Source: Gammaproteobacteria bacterium (GTDB taxonomy: Bacteria; Pseudomonadota; Gammaproteobacteria; JAPPPA01). Taken from it: a stretch of DNA of 64,000 nucleotides. Within the stretch, counting starts at the first letter, position 1. Every line of letters begins with the position of its first letter. This document shows, piece by piece, positions 21,393 to 30,142 of this stretch. Both the position numbers and the translations under genes were made by a program. The stretch is taken from NCBI GenBank assembly GCA_030425645.1, contig JAUHZK010000002.1, positions 124,001-188,000 of the forward strand. The letters run 5' to 3'. The notes under the pieces were generated by a model. That model was not told the DNA's origin and did no database searches. It saw only the letters and a program-made list of their open reading frames with translations.

Positions 21393-22616
21393 ATGGCCGC
21401 ATACGAATACCTTGCCTTAACTGCCAGCGGCAAACGCAAGAAAGGCGTTTTAGAAGCCGATAGCGCTCGCCAAACAAGGCAGATGCTGCGCGAGCAAGGC
21501 TTGGTTCCCATGGAAGTCGAGGAGACCGTAGAAAAGTCTCGTGGCGGCAGCACAGCGGCACGCAAACCGCTATTCCAAAGAGGTGTTAGCGTTGCCGATA
21601 TGTCGTTGTTAATGCGACAAATTTCGACCCTAGTGCAGTCCGGCATGCCAGTCGAAGAATCGCTTAGCGCCGTTGCGCAACAGACCGAGAAAGCCCACGT
21701 CAAAAACATGGTCTTAGCGATGCGCGCTAAAGTATTGGAAGGCCACTCCCTAGCCACTGGCATGGCCGAATACCCGCATGTTTTTGGTGACCTTTATCGC
21801 GCTACGACCGATGCCGGCGAACAGTCCGGCCACCTAGACATTGTGCTTGAGCGTCTCGCCGACTACGCCGAAAACCGGCAGAAGGTGCGTAAACAAGCCA
21901 TGGGCGCCTTAATCTATCCGCTCATTCTCACAGCCTTTGCCACTGCCGTAGTAATCGCCATGATGGTCTCGGTGGTACCAATGGTGGTGCAAACCTTTGA
22001 CAGCCGTGGCGCTGAGCTACCCATGCTGACCACGATCGTTATCGCCCTTAGCGATTTTTTAGTCGACAACGGCGTTGCGTTACTGCTCATCTTCTTACTG
22101 GCCCTGCTCGCCGCTAGAGCGACCTTTACGCGGCCAGGCCCCAAAGCTTGGTTACACCGGCAGTATCTACGCGTACCGTTAATTTCAAAACTCATTCGCG
22201 GCCTCAATGCGGCGCGGTTTGGCAGCACTTTAAGCATTCTCAGTGCCAGCGGTGTGCCGGTGCTTCAAGCCATGAATGTGAGTCGCCAAGTGATCACCAA
22301 TATCCCCATTGGCAAGGGCATTGAAACGGCAACCGACCGAGTGCGCGAAGGACAGCCGATTCATAAAGCGCTATCGGCGTCTGGTCACTTTCCGCCGATG
22401 ATGATCCACTTAATCGCTAACGGCGAAACCAGTGGCGAACTCGACGCAATGTTGGCGCGAGCCTCAAACAACCAAGAACAAGAACTCGAAGGTACGCTGA
22501 ATACCTTTATGGGTATTTTAGGACCGGCCGTCATCCTACTCATGGGCGGCCTAGTGCTATTAATTGTGCTTGCAATCCTATTGCCAATCTTTAACCTCAA
22601 TAGCTTAGTTCAATAA
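21393..22616 (+). CDS. gspF: Type II secretion system inner-membrane platform protein GspF
   Basis: 407 residues with the N-terminal AAYEYLALTASGKRKKGVLEA, two repeated cytoplasmic T2SF domains and three membrane-spanning segments (about 170-195, 220-245 and 375-400), which is the GspF/PilC topology. GspF is the polytopic platform protein contacted by GspE and GspL. It is the last gsp gene here: the usual followers (gspG to gspM/N) are absent from this window, and the run continues with a small membrane gene and bioA. Confidence 0.95.
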   Translation: MAAYEYLALTASGKRKKGVLEADSARQTRQMLREQGLVPMEVEETVEKSRGGSTAARKPLFQRGVSVADMSLLMRQISTLVQSGMPVEESLSAVAQQTEKAHVKNMVLAMRAKVLEGHSLATGMAEYPHVFGDLYRATTDAGEQSGHLDIVLERLADYAENRQKVRKQAMGALIYPLILTAFATAVVIAMMVSVVPMVVQTFDSRGAELPMLTTIVIALSDFLVDNGVALLLIFLLALLAARATFTRPGPKAWLHRQYLRVPLISKLIRGLNAARFGSTLSILSASGVPVLQAMNVSRQVITNIPIGKGIETATDRVREGQPIHKALSASGHFPPMMIHLIANGETSGELDAMLARASNNQEQELEGTLNTFMGILGPAVILLMGGLVLLIVLAILLPIFNLNSLVQ

Positions 22617-22645
22617 GCTAACCCTACAAGCGGGAGGATCCACAC

Positions 22646-22771
22646 GTGGAACCCTTTGAGATTGTTATCACCATCATTTGCCTGGTGGCCATTATCGGCC
22701 CAATCCTAACGCTGTATTACACCCGGCATATCGCCCAAGTAGACAAACACAAATATCAAAACTGGCGCTAA
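22646..22771 (+). CDS. Small single-pass membrane protein, 41 residues, unknown function
   Basis: A short gene in the gspF-bioA gap. The start GTG at 22646 has a very strong ribosome-binding site (GGGAGGA, 7 bp spacing) and the stop TAA at 22769-22771 is 4 bp before the bioA GTG. The product begins MEPFEIVITIICLVAI, has one hydrophobic segment (residues 5-24) and a polar basic tail ending QNWR; by the positive-inside rule the N-terminus is probably periplasmic. I do not recognise a family. The ribosome-binding site, the tight spacing and the clear membrane protein composition argue that it is translated. It could be an accessory of the gsp platform or unrelated. Confidence 0.7.
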   Translation: MEPFEIVITIICLVAIIGPILTLYYTRHIAQVDKHKYQNWR

Positions 22772-22775
22772 TACC

Positions 22776-24134
22776 GTGACCTCTCAGCACAACCAAAGCC
22801 TTGCCGAACGTGACCTAGCGGTGCTTTGGCACCCCTGCACGCAAATGAAAGATCATGCCGAGGCACCGCCTATCCCTATTCGCTCGGCGCAAGGCGTTTG
22901 GCTGGAGGACTTCGACGGTAGACGTTACATTGACGCAGTCAGTTCTTGGTGGGTGAATCTATTTGGCCACAGCAACCCAGCCATTGCAGAAGCTATCGGC
23001 CAGCAAGCCAAAAACCTTGAGCATGTCATCCTCGCTGGTTTCACTCACGAACCCATCGTAGAGCTGTCTGAAAAGCTGGTTGCATTGACTCCCAAGGGTC
23101 TAAATCGCTGCTTTTATAGTGACAACGGCTCTTCCGCCGTCGAAGTGGCGTTGAAGATGAGCTTTCACTACTGGTTAAACAAGAACGGCAATCAACAAAA
23201 ACAGTATTTTATTAACCTCGCCAATTCTTATCATGGCGAGACCTTAGGTGCCTTAGCGGTCGGTGACGTAGGGCTATATAAAGACACCTACGACCCATTG
23301 CTACTAAAGCCGATTACCGCGCCGTCACCTGACGCTTATTTACGCGAATCTGGCGAAAGCGCCGACGACTTTGCTGACCGCCAAGCGGATGCTTTGGCCG
23401 CGCTATTAGAGCAGCATGCACAGGATTGCTGCGCCGTAATTGTCGAGCCTTTAATCCAATGCGCCGGTTATATGCGCATGTATTCGCCCCAGTATTTGCG
23501 GCGACTGCGCGCGCTATGCGATGAATACAACGTGCACCTTATTGCAGACGAAGTGGCCGTGGGCTTTGGTCGCACAGGCACCCTATTCGCCTGCGAACAA
23601 GCCGACATCAGCCCGGACTTTATGTGCTTATCTAAAGGCCTAACTGGCGGCTTTATGCCTCTGTCGGTCACTTTGACTACCGACCAAGTCTACGACGCTT
23701 TTTATGATGACTACGATCAGTTGAAGGCATTCCTGCACTCACACAGCTACTCCGGCAATCCTCTCGGTTGCGCAGCAGCGTTGGCCACCCTGAAGGAATT
23801 TGAACAGCGCAATGCCATTCAGAACAACCGCCAGTTAGCCGCCTATATGGGTCAGAAACTCAGCCGCTTTGAGAGCCACCCAAACGTAGCTGACATCCGC
23901 CAAACCGGCATGGTCGCGGCTATCGAATTGACGCCGGACGGTAGCCGACAAACAGAGTACCCCTGGCAAGAGCGCCGCGGTTTACGTGTATTCAAACACG
24001 GCTTGGAAAATGAGGCTTTGCTTCGCCCGCTTGGCAACGTCATCTACCTCATGCCCCCCTATGTGATCAATGAGTCTGAAATTGACCAGCTGGTAGACGT
24101 CATTAGCGCTGGTATTGAAATCGCCGTGCGTTAG
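22776..24134 (+). CDS. bioA: Adenosylmethionine-8-amino-7-oxononanoate aminotransferase
   Basis: 452 residues from GTG 22776. PLP-dependent class III aminotransferase that makes 7,8-diaminopelargonate in biotin synthesis, with SAM as usual amino donor. Diagnostic are the N-terminal WHPCTQMKDH, SSWWVNLFGH, SYHGETLGA, ADEVAVGFGRTG and the PLP lysine in CLSKGLTGG. Other bio genes are not in the window, so bioA stands alone in a run behind gspF and the 41-residue gene, and 2 bp before the peptidase gene. Biotin made with it is needed by the acetyl-CoA carboxylase whose accA and accD genes are in the window. Confidence 0.95.
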   Translation: MTSQHNQSLAERDLAVLWHPCTQMKDHAEAPPIPIRSAQGVWLEDFDGRRYIDAVSSWWVNLFGHSNPAIAEAIGQQAKNLEHVILAGFTHEPIVELSEKLVALTPKGLNRCFYSDNGSSAVEVALKMSFHYWLNKNGNQQKQYFINLANSYHGETLGALAVGDVGLYKDTYDPLLLKPITAPSPDAYLRESGESADDFADRQADALAALLEQHAQDCCAVIVEPLIQCAGYMRMYSPQYLRRLRALCDEYNVHLIADEVAVGFGRTGTLFACEQADISPDFMCLSKGLTGGFMPLSVTLTTDQVYDAFYDDYDQLKAFLHSHSYSGNPLGCAAALATLKEFEQRNAIQNNRQLAAYMGQKLSRFESHPNVADIRQTGMVAAIELTPDGSRQTEYPWQERRGLRVFKHGLENEALLRPLGNVIYLMPPYVINESEIDQLVDVISAGIEIAVR

Positions 24135-24136
24135 CC

Positions 24137-25447
24137 ATGTGTGACACCCACGTCGTTCTTAGCGCGCAGGGAAACTGGTTTGCGAAAAACAGTGACCGCG
24201 AACCCAGCGAACCCCAACACATGGAATACCACCCTCGCGTTCGCGGGGACAAGGCTCAGGCGCAAACCTGTAGTTACATTGATGTAGCCCAAGTGGCTGA
24301 TCGACATGCCTATTTTCTGAGCCGACCAAGTTGGCTCTGGGGCGGCGAAATGGGCGTTAATGAAAAAGGCGTCGGCATTGGCAACGAAGCCATTTTCAGC
24401 AAAACAAAATCGTTAACGCCCGCCCTACTCGGCATGGACTTACTCAGGCTGGCGTTACAGCGTGCATCCTCGGCTAACGAAGCTCTGAATATCATCACTC
24501 AGCTACTTAGCGAATACGGCCAAGGCGGGCCCGCTGGTTTCCGTAACAAGCGTTTTCATTACGACAGCAGCTTTCTGATTGTTGATAGCGAACGTTGCTG
24601 GAAACTCGAAACAGCGGGACGTCATTGGGTCGCAAAGCATTACCAACGTAGCGCCGGGGCCAAGCTGAGCGTCAGCATTTCCAATCGCTACACCATTAGC
24701 ACCGATTTCGAGCGAAGCTCAGAAGGCATTCAAGACTACGCCAAAGACAAAAACTGGTGGGATGGCAAACAAGCTTTCAACTTCGCCAAAGCTTTTGACA
24801 GCAAGTTACTGCCTTGGCTGGCAGCCGCCGCGAAGCGCCAGCAACAGGGGCAAAATCAACTACAAGGTCTGGCATCCTCAGCTAACAGCCAAGAGCTAAA
24901 TTGGTCTGATTTCGCCACGCTTTTAAGAACGCACGCCCAAACAGGGGGAGCCCCATCAGACGGCTCTAACGCCGACCTCTGCATGCACGCTGCCGGCCCG
25001 GTTCGCCAGAGTCAGACAACCGCGAGCCTGATTGCGCGGATCCAGAATGACGACATTCGCTTAGCGGCAACCGGCACTTCTGCCCCCTGCCTGTCACTCT
25101 TTCGGCCATTAAGCTTCGAGGCAGACAACTGGAGCGTGCTACAGGCGCCTCACCAGGGCCATTACAGCCTTTGGCATGAACATGAGGGGATTCATCGCCG
25201 GGCACTGTTCAACGAGAGCCTAAGGAACAGCATAAGGGGCGATATCAGCTTAAGCCAGCCCAAGGTGTTTGAGGCGCTAGATAGCCCCGCAGCCACCTTA
25301 ACCACCGCACTCAGCCAAGCGGACTTACACTGCATGGAATGGCAGCAGCGCCAGCTCGCCAGAGCTGAACATATGCCGCTGCTAACGCAAGGCGGCCTCT
25401 ACGGGTATTATTGGAGCCGCCTTAATAAAAAAGACCACATAGAATAA
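24137..25447 (+). CDS. Secernin-family peptidase (C69/U34, N-terminal nucleophile hydrolase)
   Basis: 436 residues. It starts MCDTHVV, so after removal of Met the Cys2 is the expected N-terminal nucleophile of the C69 dipeptidase/secernin family. The next family blocks KNSDREPSEPQ, SRPSWLWGGEMGVNEKGV and GIGNEAIF follow within the first 95 residues. No signal peptide is present, so it is probably cytoplasmic. Bacterial members are dipeptidases, and mammalian secernins have a less clear role; the substrate here is unknown. The stop TAA overlaps the ATG of the amine oxidase by one base (TAATG), which suggests coupling. Confidence 0.85.
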   Translation: MCDTHVVLSAQGNWFAKNSDREPSEPQHMEYHPRVRGDKAQAQTCSYIDVAQVADRHAYFLSRPSWLWGGEMGVNEKGVGIGNEAIFSKTKSLTPALLGMDLLRLALQRASSANEALNIITQLLSEYGQGGPAGFRNKRFHYDSSFLIVDSERCWKLETAGRHWVAKHYQRSAGAKLSVSISNRYTISTDFERSSEGIQDYAKDKNWWDGKQAFNFAKAFDSKLLPWLAAAAKRQQQGQNQLQGLASSANSQELNWSDFATLLRTHAQTGGAPSDGSNADLCMHAAGPVRQSQTTASLIARIQNDDIRLAATGTSAPCLSLFRPLSFEADNWSVLQAPHQGHYSLWHEHEGIHRRALFNESLRNSIRGDISLSQPKVFEALDSPAATLTTALSQADLHCMEWQQRQLARAEHMPLLTQGGLYGYYWSRLNKKDHIE

Positions 25448-26832
25448 TGAGCGTTTCTCGCCACGACACTGAATACGATGTTTGCGTTATTGGCGCGGGC
25501 TTGAGTGGTCTAACCGCTGCACGCGAATTAGCCCGCACCGGCCAACGGGTCATCGTCTTAGAAGCCCGCGACCGAATTGGCGGTCGAGGTTTTACCGTCA
25601 CCAGTGATGACGGCACAACCGTCGACGTGGGCGGCCAATGGGTAGGCCCAAGCCAACATAAAATATTGGCATTGCTGAAAGAGCTCGACATTGAGACTTA
25701 CAAGCAATACACCCAAGGCAAACACCTACTGGATATCAATGGCCGACAAACACAGTTTACCGGCAGCATTCCTAAAATCGGCCCAGCAGCATTATTAGAC
25801 CTGCAACGAGTGATATGGAAAGTGGATCGTTTAGCACGCTCAGTCAATGCCAACGAAACTCACATTAGCGAAAAACTCGCCGTTTTAGATAACATCACCG
25901 TAGCCGGATGGATGCAGCGGCATGTTTTTAGCAAAACCAGTCGCGCGGTATTAACGGCCGCCGTTAACGCCGTTTTCGCCGCTGAGCCTGAGGAAATGTC
26001 GTTCCTGTTCTTTTTGCAGTACGTTAACTCAGCCGGTGGCCTGATGCCGCTGATAGAAAGTGAAAATGGCGCGCAAGATAGCCGCGTGGTCGGCGGCATG
26101 AGCAACGTTGCTGAAGCATTAGCCGAAAAAGCTGAGCAACATGGCGCCATGATTCTACGTAACAGCCCAGTGACCAAGGTATTCCTTAAAGCCGACCATG
26201 TTCGCGTGCTTACCGCCGATAACGTCTACGGCGTCCATCGCGTAATCGTTGCCATGTCTCCGCGAGACGCCAACCGTATTGACTGGCAGCCGGCGCTACC
26301 AATAGCAAAACGGCGGTTAATGAAAAACATGCCCATGGGCTCGGTAATTAAGACCATCGCCATCTATCCAACAGCATTTTGGCGACAGCAAGGCCTGTCC
26401 GGCGAAATGGTCTGTGACCGCGAACCGCTACGTATGTGTTTTGATGCAACACCCTATAGTAAAAACGGCGAGCCCACTCACGGTGCCTTAGTCGGCTTTA
26501 TGCTCGGCAAAGAAGCTCGCCATTGGAGCGAACAAGGGCCAGAAAAAAGACGCGCTGCGGTACTTAACCAATTAGCCGCTTACTTTGGCGACAAAGCTAA
26601 ACAGCCCAGTGACTATATTGAAAAAGACTGGTGCGCAGACGAGTGGACGGAAGGCTGTTATACCGGCCTAATGCCAGCGGGCCTGCTCAGCCAATACGGC
26701 GAACAACTACGCAAACCTCATCAACGCATCCACTGGGCTGGTACTGAAACCGCCAGTGAATGGATGGGCTATTTTGATGGCGCCATCCAGGCTGGCGAAC
26801 GTGCTGCGGCAGAGGTTTTGAGTAAACTTTAA
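25447..26832 (+). CDS. Flavin-dependent amine oxidase (monoamine oxidase-like)
   Basis: 461 residues. The N-terminal Rossmann motif VIGAGLSGL (about 15-23) is followed by LEARDRIGGR and DVGGQWVGP. Near the C-terminus HWAGTETASEWMGYFDGAIQ is the FAD-binding block of the MAO/polyamine oxidase family. Such enzymes oxidise primary or secondary amines with O2 and release aldehyde, ammonia and hydrogen peroxide. No signal peptide or C-terminal membrane anchor is seen. The substrate is unknown. It shares the final four bases with oxyR, which is encoded convergently, and oxyR encodes the peroxide sensor; the pairing is suggestive but may be chance. Confidence 0.88.
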   Translation: MSVSRHDTEYDVCVIGAGLSGLTAARELARTGQRVIVLEARDRIGGRGFTVTSDDGTTVDVGGQWVGPSQHKILALLKELDIETYKQYTQGKHLLDINGRQTQFTGSIPKIGPAALLDLQRVIWKVDRLARSVNANETHISEKLAVLDNITVAGWMQRHVFSKTSRAVLTAAVNAVFAAEPEEMSFLFFLQYVNSAGGLMPLIESENGAQDSRVVGGMSNVAEALAEKAEQHGAMILRNSPVTKVFLKADHVRVLTADNVYGVHRVIVAMSPRDANRIDWQPALPIAKRRLMKNMPMGSVIKTIAIYPTAFWRQQGLSGEMVCDREPLRMCFDATPYSKNGEPTHGALVGFMLGKEARHWSEQGPEKRRAAVLNQLAAYFGDKAKQPSDYIEKDWCADEWTEGCYTGLMPAGLLSQYGEQLRKPHQRIHWAGTETASEWMGYFDGAIQAGERAAAEVLSKL

Positions 26833-27743
26833 GCCGAAGCTGCCGCTTCAGATAGCGGCTCAGCCACCGCAGCTGCCACCGCGTCCACCACTGCCTGCAT
26901 TAACGCGGTGCGCGGCGAAGTGCTACGCCAAACCAAACGCATCACTCGGCTTGGATTACCACGCAGCGGCTTCACTTCCAGTTGCGCGCTCAAATCCGCC
27001 CACGGGCCGCGAATCGCCAGCTCAGGCAGTAAGGTTAGTCCCGCGCCTACCGCCGTCATATGTCTTAGGGTTTCTAAGCTAGTCGCACGGAACTCCTGAT
27101 GCTCTCTTAACTCAGCGCTGTCACAAATCGTTAGCGCTTGGTCACGCAGGCAGTGACCCTCCTCTAGCAGCAGCATCGGCTCACTAGATAGGCTATCCAA
27201 CTTAATATTGGCTTTGTCGGCTAGAGCATGACCTTTAGGCATTGCCAGCCAGAATGGCTCTTCAAATATAGCCGCTGAATCGCAACCATCAGGCGCTTCT
27301 GTTGCCAATACACAGGCGTCCAACTCTCCTTTCGCCAAACGTGATAGCAATACCGCGGTCTGCGATTCCTCGATAATCCAATTCACGCGAGGCAAAGCGG
27401 CCTCTAACGGCCGCATAATCAGCGGCAATAGATACGGCCCAGAAGTTGGAATAACGCCCAAACGAAAACGACCTTGCAGAGGGTCCTGATGCTGCTTAGC
27501 GAGCTCTACCAAACTGTCTGCCTCGGCATCAATCGCAGCAGCACGTTGTGCGATCAACTCGCCCACTTCCGTCAGCCGCACATTACGGCGATTACGCTCC
27601 ACTAGCGGCACGCCCAAGTATTGCTCAAGCTTTTTAATTTGCGCCGACAGCGTCGGTTGCGTCACAAAACAAGCCTCGGCCGCTTTGCCGAAGTGTTTGT
27701 AGCGAGCTAGTGCAGCTAAATAGCGGAGGTCACGAAGGTTCAT
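26829..27743 (-). CDS. oxyR: LysR-type hydrogen peroxide sensor OxyR
   Basis: 304 residues. The N-terminal winged helix MNLRDLRYLAAL with QPTLSAQIKKLE and a LysR effector domain align well to OxyR. The two redox cysteines of E. coli OxyR (C199 and C208) are present as GHCLRDQALTIC with the same spacing of nine, and the following FRATSLETLRHM block is OxyR-specific. Peroxide would form the disulfide and switch on catalase and peroxiredoxin genes, none of which is next to it here. An imperfect dyad lies in the upstream region (separate entry). Its stop codon overlaps that of the amine oxidase on the other strand. Confidence 0.92.
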   Translation of the reverse strand: MNLRDLRYLAALARYKHFGKAAEACFVTQPTLSAQIKKLEQYLGVPLVERNRRNVRLTEVGELIAQRAAAIDAEADSLVELAKQHQDPLQGRFRLGVIPTSGPYLLPLIMRPLEAALPRVNWIIEESQTAVLLSRLAKGELDACVLATEAPDGCDSAAIFEEPFWLAMPKGHALADKANIKLDSLSSEPMLLLEEGHCLRDQALTICDSAELREHQEFRATSLETLRHMTAVGAGLTLLPELAIRGPWADLSAQLEVKPLRGNPSRVMRLVWRSTSPRTALMQAVVDAVAAAVAEPLSEAAASA

Positions 27744-27749
27744 ACTGGC

Positions 27750-27777
27750 CTATCTATATAAGTTTGATAATTGATAG
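27750..27777 (-). promoter_or_regulatory. Dyad upstream of oxyR, candidate autoregulatory operator
   Basis: CTATC (27750-27754) and GATAG (27773-27777) face each other across 18 bp of AT-rich sequence that also contains TATATA, 7-34 bp before the oxyR ATG. LysR-type regulators usually bind such interrupted dyads near their own start, and the half-sites share ATAG/CTAT with known OxyR sites. Spacing differs from the E. coli consensus, so this is only a candidate. Confidence 0.3.
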
Positions 27778-27800
27778 TTTACACAAAAGAATCACGCACA

Positions 27801-27838
27801 AAAAAACCGACCCTTAAAATCAGCGGGGTCGGCTTTTT
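27801..27838 (-). terminator. Rho-independent terminator of the rpsP-rimM-trmD-rplS operon
   Basis: On the minus strand GCCGACCC and GGGTCGGT form an 8-bp stem with a 12-nt loop, followed by seven T. A T-run on the other side makes it potentially bidirectional. It lies beyond rplS and the inverted repeat and before the oxyR promoter region. Confidence 0.9.
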
Positions 27839-27844
27839 GTGGGG

Positions 27845-27989
27845 AAAACGCGCGTAAAAAGTGCGATTCGTTGCCTCTGGCAAGGCGCGGATAAGGCCGA
27901 GCGCGCAGTGTATTAGTTATACATGAGCACTCGCAGCTTATTCGCAACGCCGCCAGAGGTGACGAAGCGTGCTTATTACGTGTATTTTT
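27845..27989. repeat. Long imperfect inverted repeat (about 145 bp) after rplS
   Basis: Two arms of about 70 bp are imperfect reverse complements around a centre at about 27916 (GTAT-TAGTT-ATAC). Matching blocks include CCTCTGGC on both arms, GATTCGTTG against GCTTCGTCA, GCGGATAAG against GCGAATAAG, and AAAACGCGCGTAA against AAAATACACGTAA. The right arm ends on the rplS stop codon. No reading frame of note is inside. It resembles the palindromic intergenic elements scattered in marine gammaproteobacteria and may be mobile or act as a 3' structure of the operon transcript. Confidence 0.75.
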
Positions 27990-28335
27990 AGCCCAACTTC
28001 TCTTTGATACGTGCTTTCTTACCACGCAGTGCACGCAAGTAGTACAACTTGGCGCGACGAACGTCACCACGACGCTTCACGGTAATGGTATCTACCAATG
28101 GGCTGTAAGTTTGGAAGCTACGCTCCACGCCTACACCACTAGAAATTTTACGTACGGTAAAAGCAGAGTTTAGGCCACGGTTACGCTTAGCAATAACCAC
28201 ACCTTCGTAAGCCTGTAGACGCTCACGTGTGCCCTCTTTTACACGAACCTGAACAACAACAGTGTCACCAGGGCCGAATGCAGGTACTTCTTTCTGCATT
28301 TGCTCTTCATTAATCTCGCGAATGATCGGATTCAT
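27988..28335 (-). CDS. rplS: 50S ribosomal protein L19
   Basis: 115 residues, normal length. L19 sits at the 30S-50S interface. Sequence blocks [33 protein letters not shown] and FTVRKIS are diagnostic. Last gene of rpsP-rimM-trmD-rplS, 24 bp after trmD. A long inverted repeat begins at its stop codon and a strong terminator follows about 150 bp downstream. Confidence 0.98.
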   Translation of the reverse strand: MNPIIREINEEQMQKEVPAFGPGDTVVVQVRVKEGTRERLQAYEGVVIAKRNRGLNSAFTVRKISSGVGVERSFQTYSPLVDTITVKRRGDVRRAKLYYLRALRGKKARIKEKLG

Positions 28336-28359
28336 CTCGCATACCTCTATCTAAGTTTT

Positions 28360-29088
28360 CTATTCAGAACCAGAGGACCGCGGCTTCGATGGGTTATCCG
28401 TAGATAACAAATCTGGGCGACGTTCATTCGTTCGCTTTATTGACTGCGCCTGACGCCATTCAGCAATCGCTGCATGGTCGCCTGACAACAGAACCGGTGG
28501 CACTTCACGCCCCTGCCACTCAGCAGGTCTGGTGTAGTGCGGACAATCCAACAAACCATTGGCGAAGGAGTCTTGCTCCGCAGAGTCTTCGTGACCCAAT
28601 ATGCCAGGCAGCTGTCTTGCCACTGCATCTGCTACTACTAAGGCGGGCAATTCGCCGCCGCTGAGCACATAATCGCCAATCGACACTTCTATGCTCACAT
28701 GCTTTTCCAGTAAACGCTCATCAACGCCTTCATAGCGTCCACATAACAGCGTTATGGCTGGCAAAGCCGATAACTCTTTTACCAACGCTTGATCCAAGCG
28801 TCGCCCCTGCGGGCTAAGGTAAATAATGGGTGACTGTTCCACACCCGCTGCCTGCTGTTGCTGCTGCATTTCAACAATGCAATCATCCAACGGCTGCGGC
28901 AGCATTAACATGCCCGGTCCGCCGCCAAATGGGCGGTCATCCACCGTGCGATGTTTGTTCGAGGTGTAGTCCCGAGGGTTCCAGTAATGCGACTCAATCG
29001 CACCCTTATCCACGGCTCTACCGACCACGCCAACACTCAGTGCTGGTTTTAACATCTCTGGAAACAGGCTGATGAAATCGAGACGCAT
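28360..29088 (-). CDS. trmD: tRNA (guanine-N1)-methyltransferase
   Basis: 242 residues. TrmD makes m1G37 in tRNAs reading CNN and CGG codons and prevents +1 frameshifting. The SPOUT-class trefoil knot is marked by [12 protein letters not shown] and [13 protein letters not shown]; the N-terminus [12 protein letters not shown] and [11 protein letters not shown] are also typical. The last 12 residues are Ser/Pro-rich. Third gene of the ribosomal operon, 15 bp after rimM. Confidence 0.98.
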   Translation of the reverse strand: MRLDFISLFPEMLKPALSVGVVGRAVDKGAIESHYWNPRDYTSNKHRTVDDRPFGGGPGMLMLPQPLDDCIVEMQQQQQAAGVEQSPIIYLSPQGRRLDQALVKELSALPAITLLCGRYEGVDERLLEKHVSIEVSIGDYVLSGGELPALVVADAVARQLPGILGHEDSAEQDSFANGLLDCPHYTRPAEWQGREVPPVLLSGDHAAIAEWRQAQSIKRTNERRPDLLSTDNPSKPRSSGSE

Positions 29089-29103
29089 GAGATACCAATA
29101 CGC

Positions 29104-29625
29104 TTACAAGTACTCAGGATCCCAGTCGACCAGAATCGTTCCGGCCTCTACATCAACCTGTTTTACGATTGGCCCGGTCACAAACGGAATCAATACCGCC
29201 TCTGCGCCCTGCCCAATCACTAATACATCATTGGCACCGGTTTCTTGCATTGAAGTCACTGCGCCAAGTTCAACGCCGGCTTGGTTAATGACTTGCAGGC
29301 CAATCAGTTCTGACCAGTACCAGCCTTCATCCAACTCCGGTAACTGCTCGGGTTTGATCGCGACACGCTTACCAATTAGGCCAGCGGCTTGGTCACGGTC
29401 ATCCAAGCCCTCAAACTGGGCAACAATGGTGCGCCCCTGAGGTCTTGCCTGTAACACTTTTTGTGCCTGCCATTGTCCCGGCTTTAGCTCAATCCAAAGC
29501 GGGTCGTAGCTGACAATGTTGTCGCGTGGCTGGGTCCAAGAAAAAAGCTTGATCCAGCCTTTAACACCGTGCACGCCAGACACTTTCCCAACAATGATAG
29601 GTTTATCATTGGGTTGTTCAGTCAT
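29104..29625 (-). CDS. rimM: Ribosome maturation factor RimM
   Basis: 173 residues in two beta-barrel domains: the N-terminal GKVSGVHGVKGWIKL is the RimM signature, and the C-terminal PRC barrel has NDVLVIGQG, LIPFV and the closing VDWDPEYL. RimM binds S19 and helps fold the head of the 30S subunit. It lies between rpsP and trmD as in all relatives; the 51-bp gap to rpsP shows no further gene. Confidence 0.97.
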   Translation of the reverse strand: MTEQPNDKPIIVGKVSGVHGVKGWIKLFSWTQPRDNIVSYDPLWIELKPGQWQAQKVLQARPQGRTIVAQFEGLDDRDQAAGLIGKRVAIKPEQLPELDEGWYWSELIGLQVINQAGVELGAVTSMQETGANDVLVIGQGAEAVLIPFVTGPIVKQVDVEAGTILVDWDPEYL

Positions 29626-29676
29626 CTGTCGTGCCTGCTGCTTGCCCCTGGCTTAGCCGCGGACAAGCTGCCAACA

Positions 29677-29949
29677 TTAAGCGTTTTCTGCTGGTGCAGC
29701 GGCTACCGCAGCAACCCAGTCTTTGTGCAGCTTTTTAACACGATCAGAAGTCTGAGCGCCCTGGCCAATCCAGTGCTCATAACGATCGCCTTTAATTTCA
29801 ATGCGTTTCTCAGCACCACGTGCCATTGGGTTGAAGTAACCCAAACGCTCAATAAAACGACCGTCGCGCGGGTTGCGCTTATCTGCCGCTACAATGTGAT
29901 AAAACGGGCGCTTCAAAGAGCCGCCACGAGCCAAACGAATGGTAACCAT
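29677..29949 (-). CDS. rpsP: 30S ribosomal protein S16
   Basis: 90 residues beginning [20 protein letters not shown], the S16 start. S16 stabilises the 5' domain of 16S rRNA. First gene of the four-gene operon; the upstream gap (29950-30142) carries TACAAT on the minus strand at 30007-30002 as a possible -10 element, but no clear -35. The C-terminus is Ala-rich as is common. Confidence 0.98.
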   Translation of the reverse strand: MVTIRLARGGSLKRPFYHIVAADKRNPRDGRFIERLGYFNPMARGAEKRIEIKGDRYEHWIGQGAQTSDRVKKLHKDWVAAVAAAPAENA

Positions 29950-30142
29950 CGCGATTATTTACCTATAAAAAACAAGGCGACCAGCGCCAATAAGGGCGCG
30001 TATTGTACGTAAAACCAATGAAAATAAAAGAGAAATAGTGCCTTATTACAAGATTAAAGCGCTATATATGGTCTTTGGCCTTAGCAAGGCTGGCAATAAG
30101 CCCTATTCAGCCCCCAAGTGGAGCGAATGTCGAGCGGTAGAT

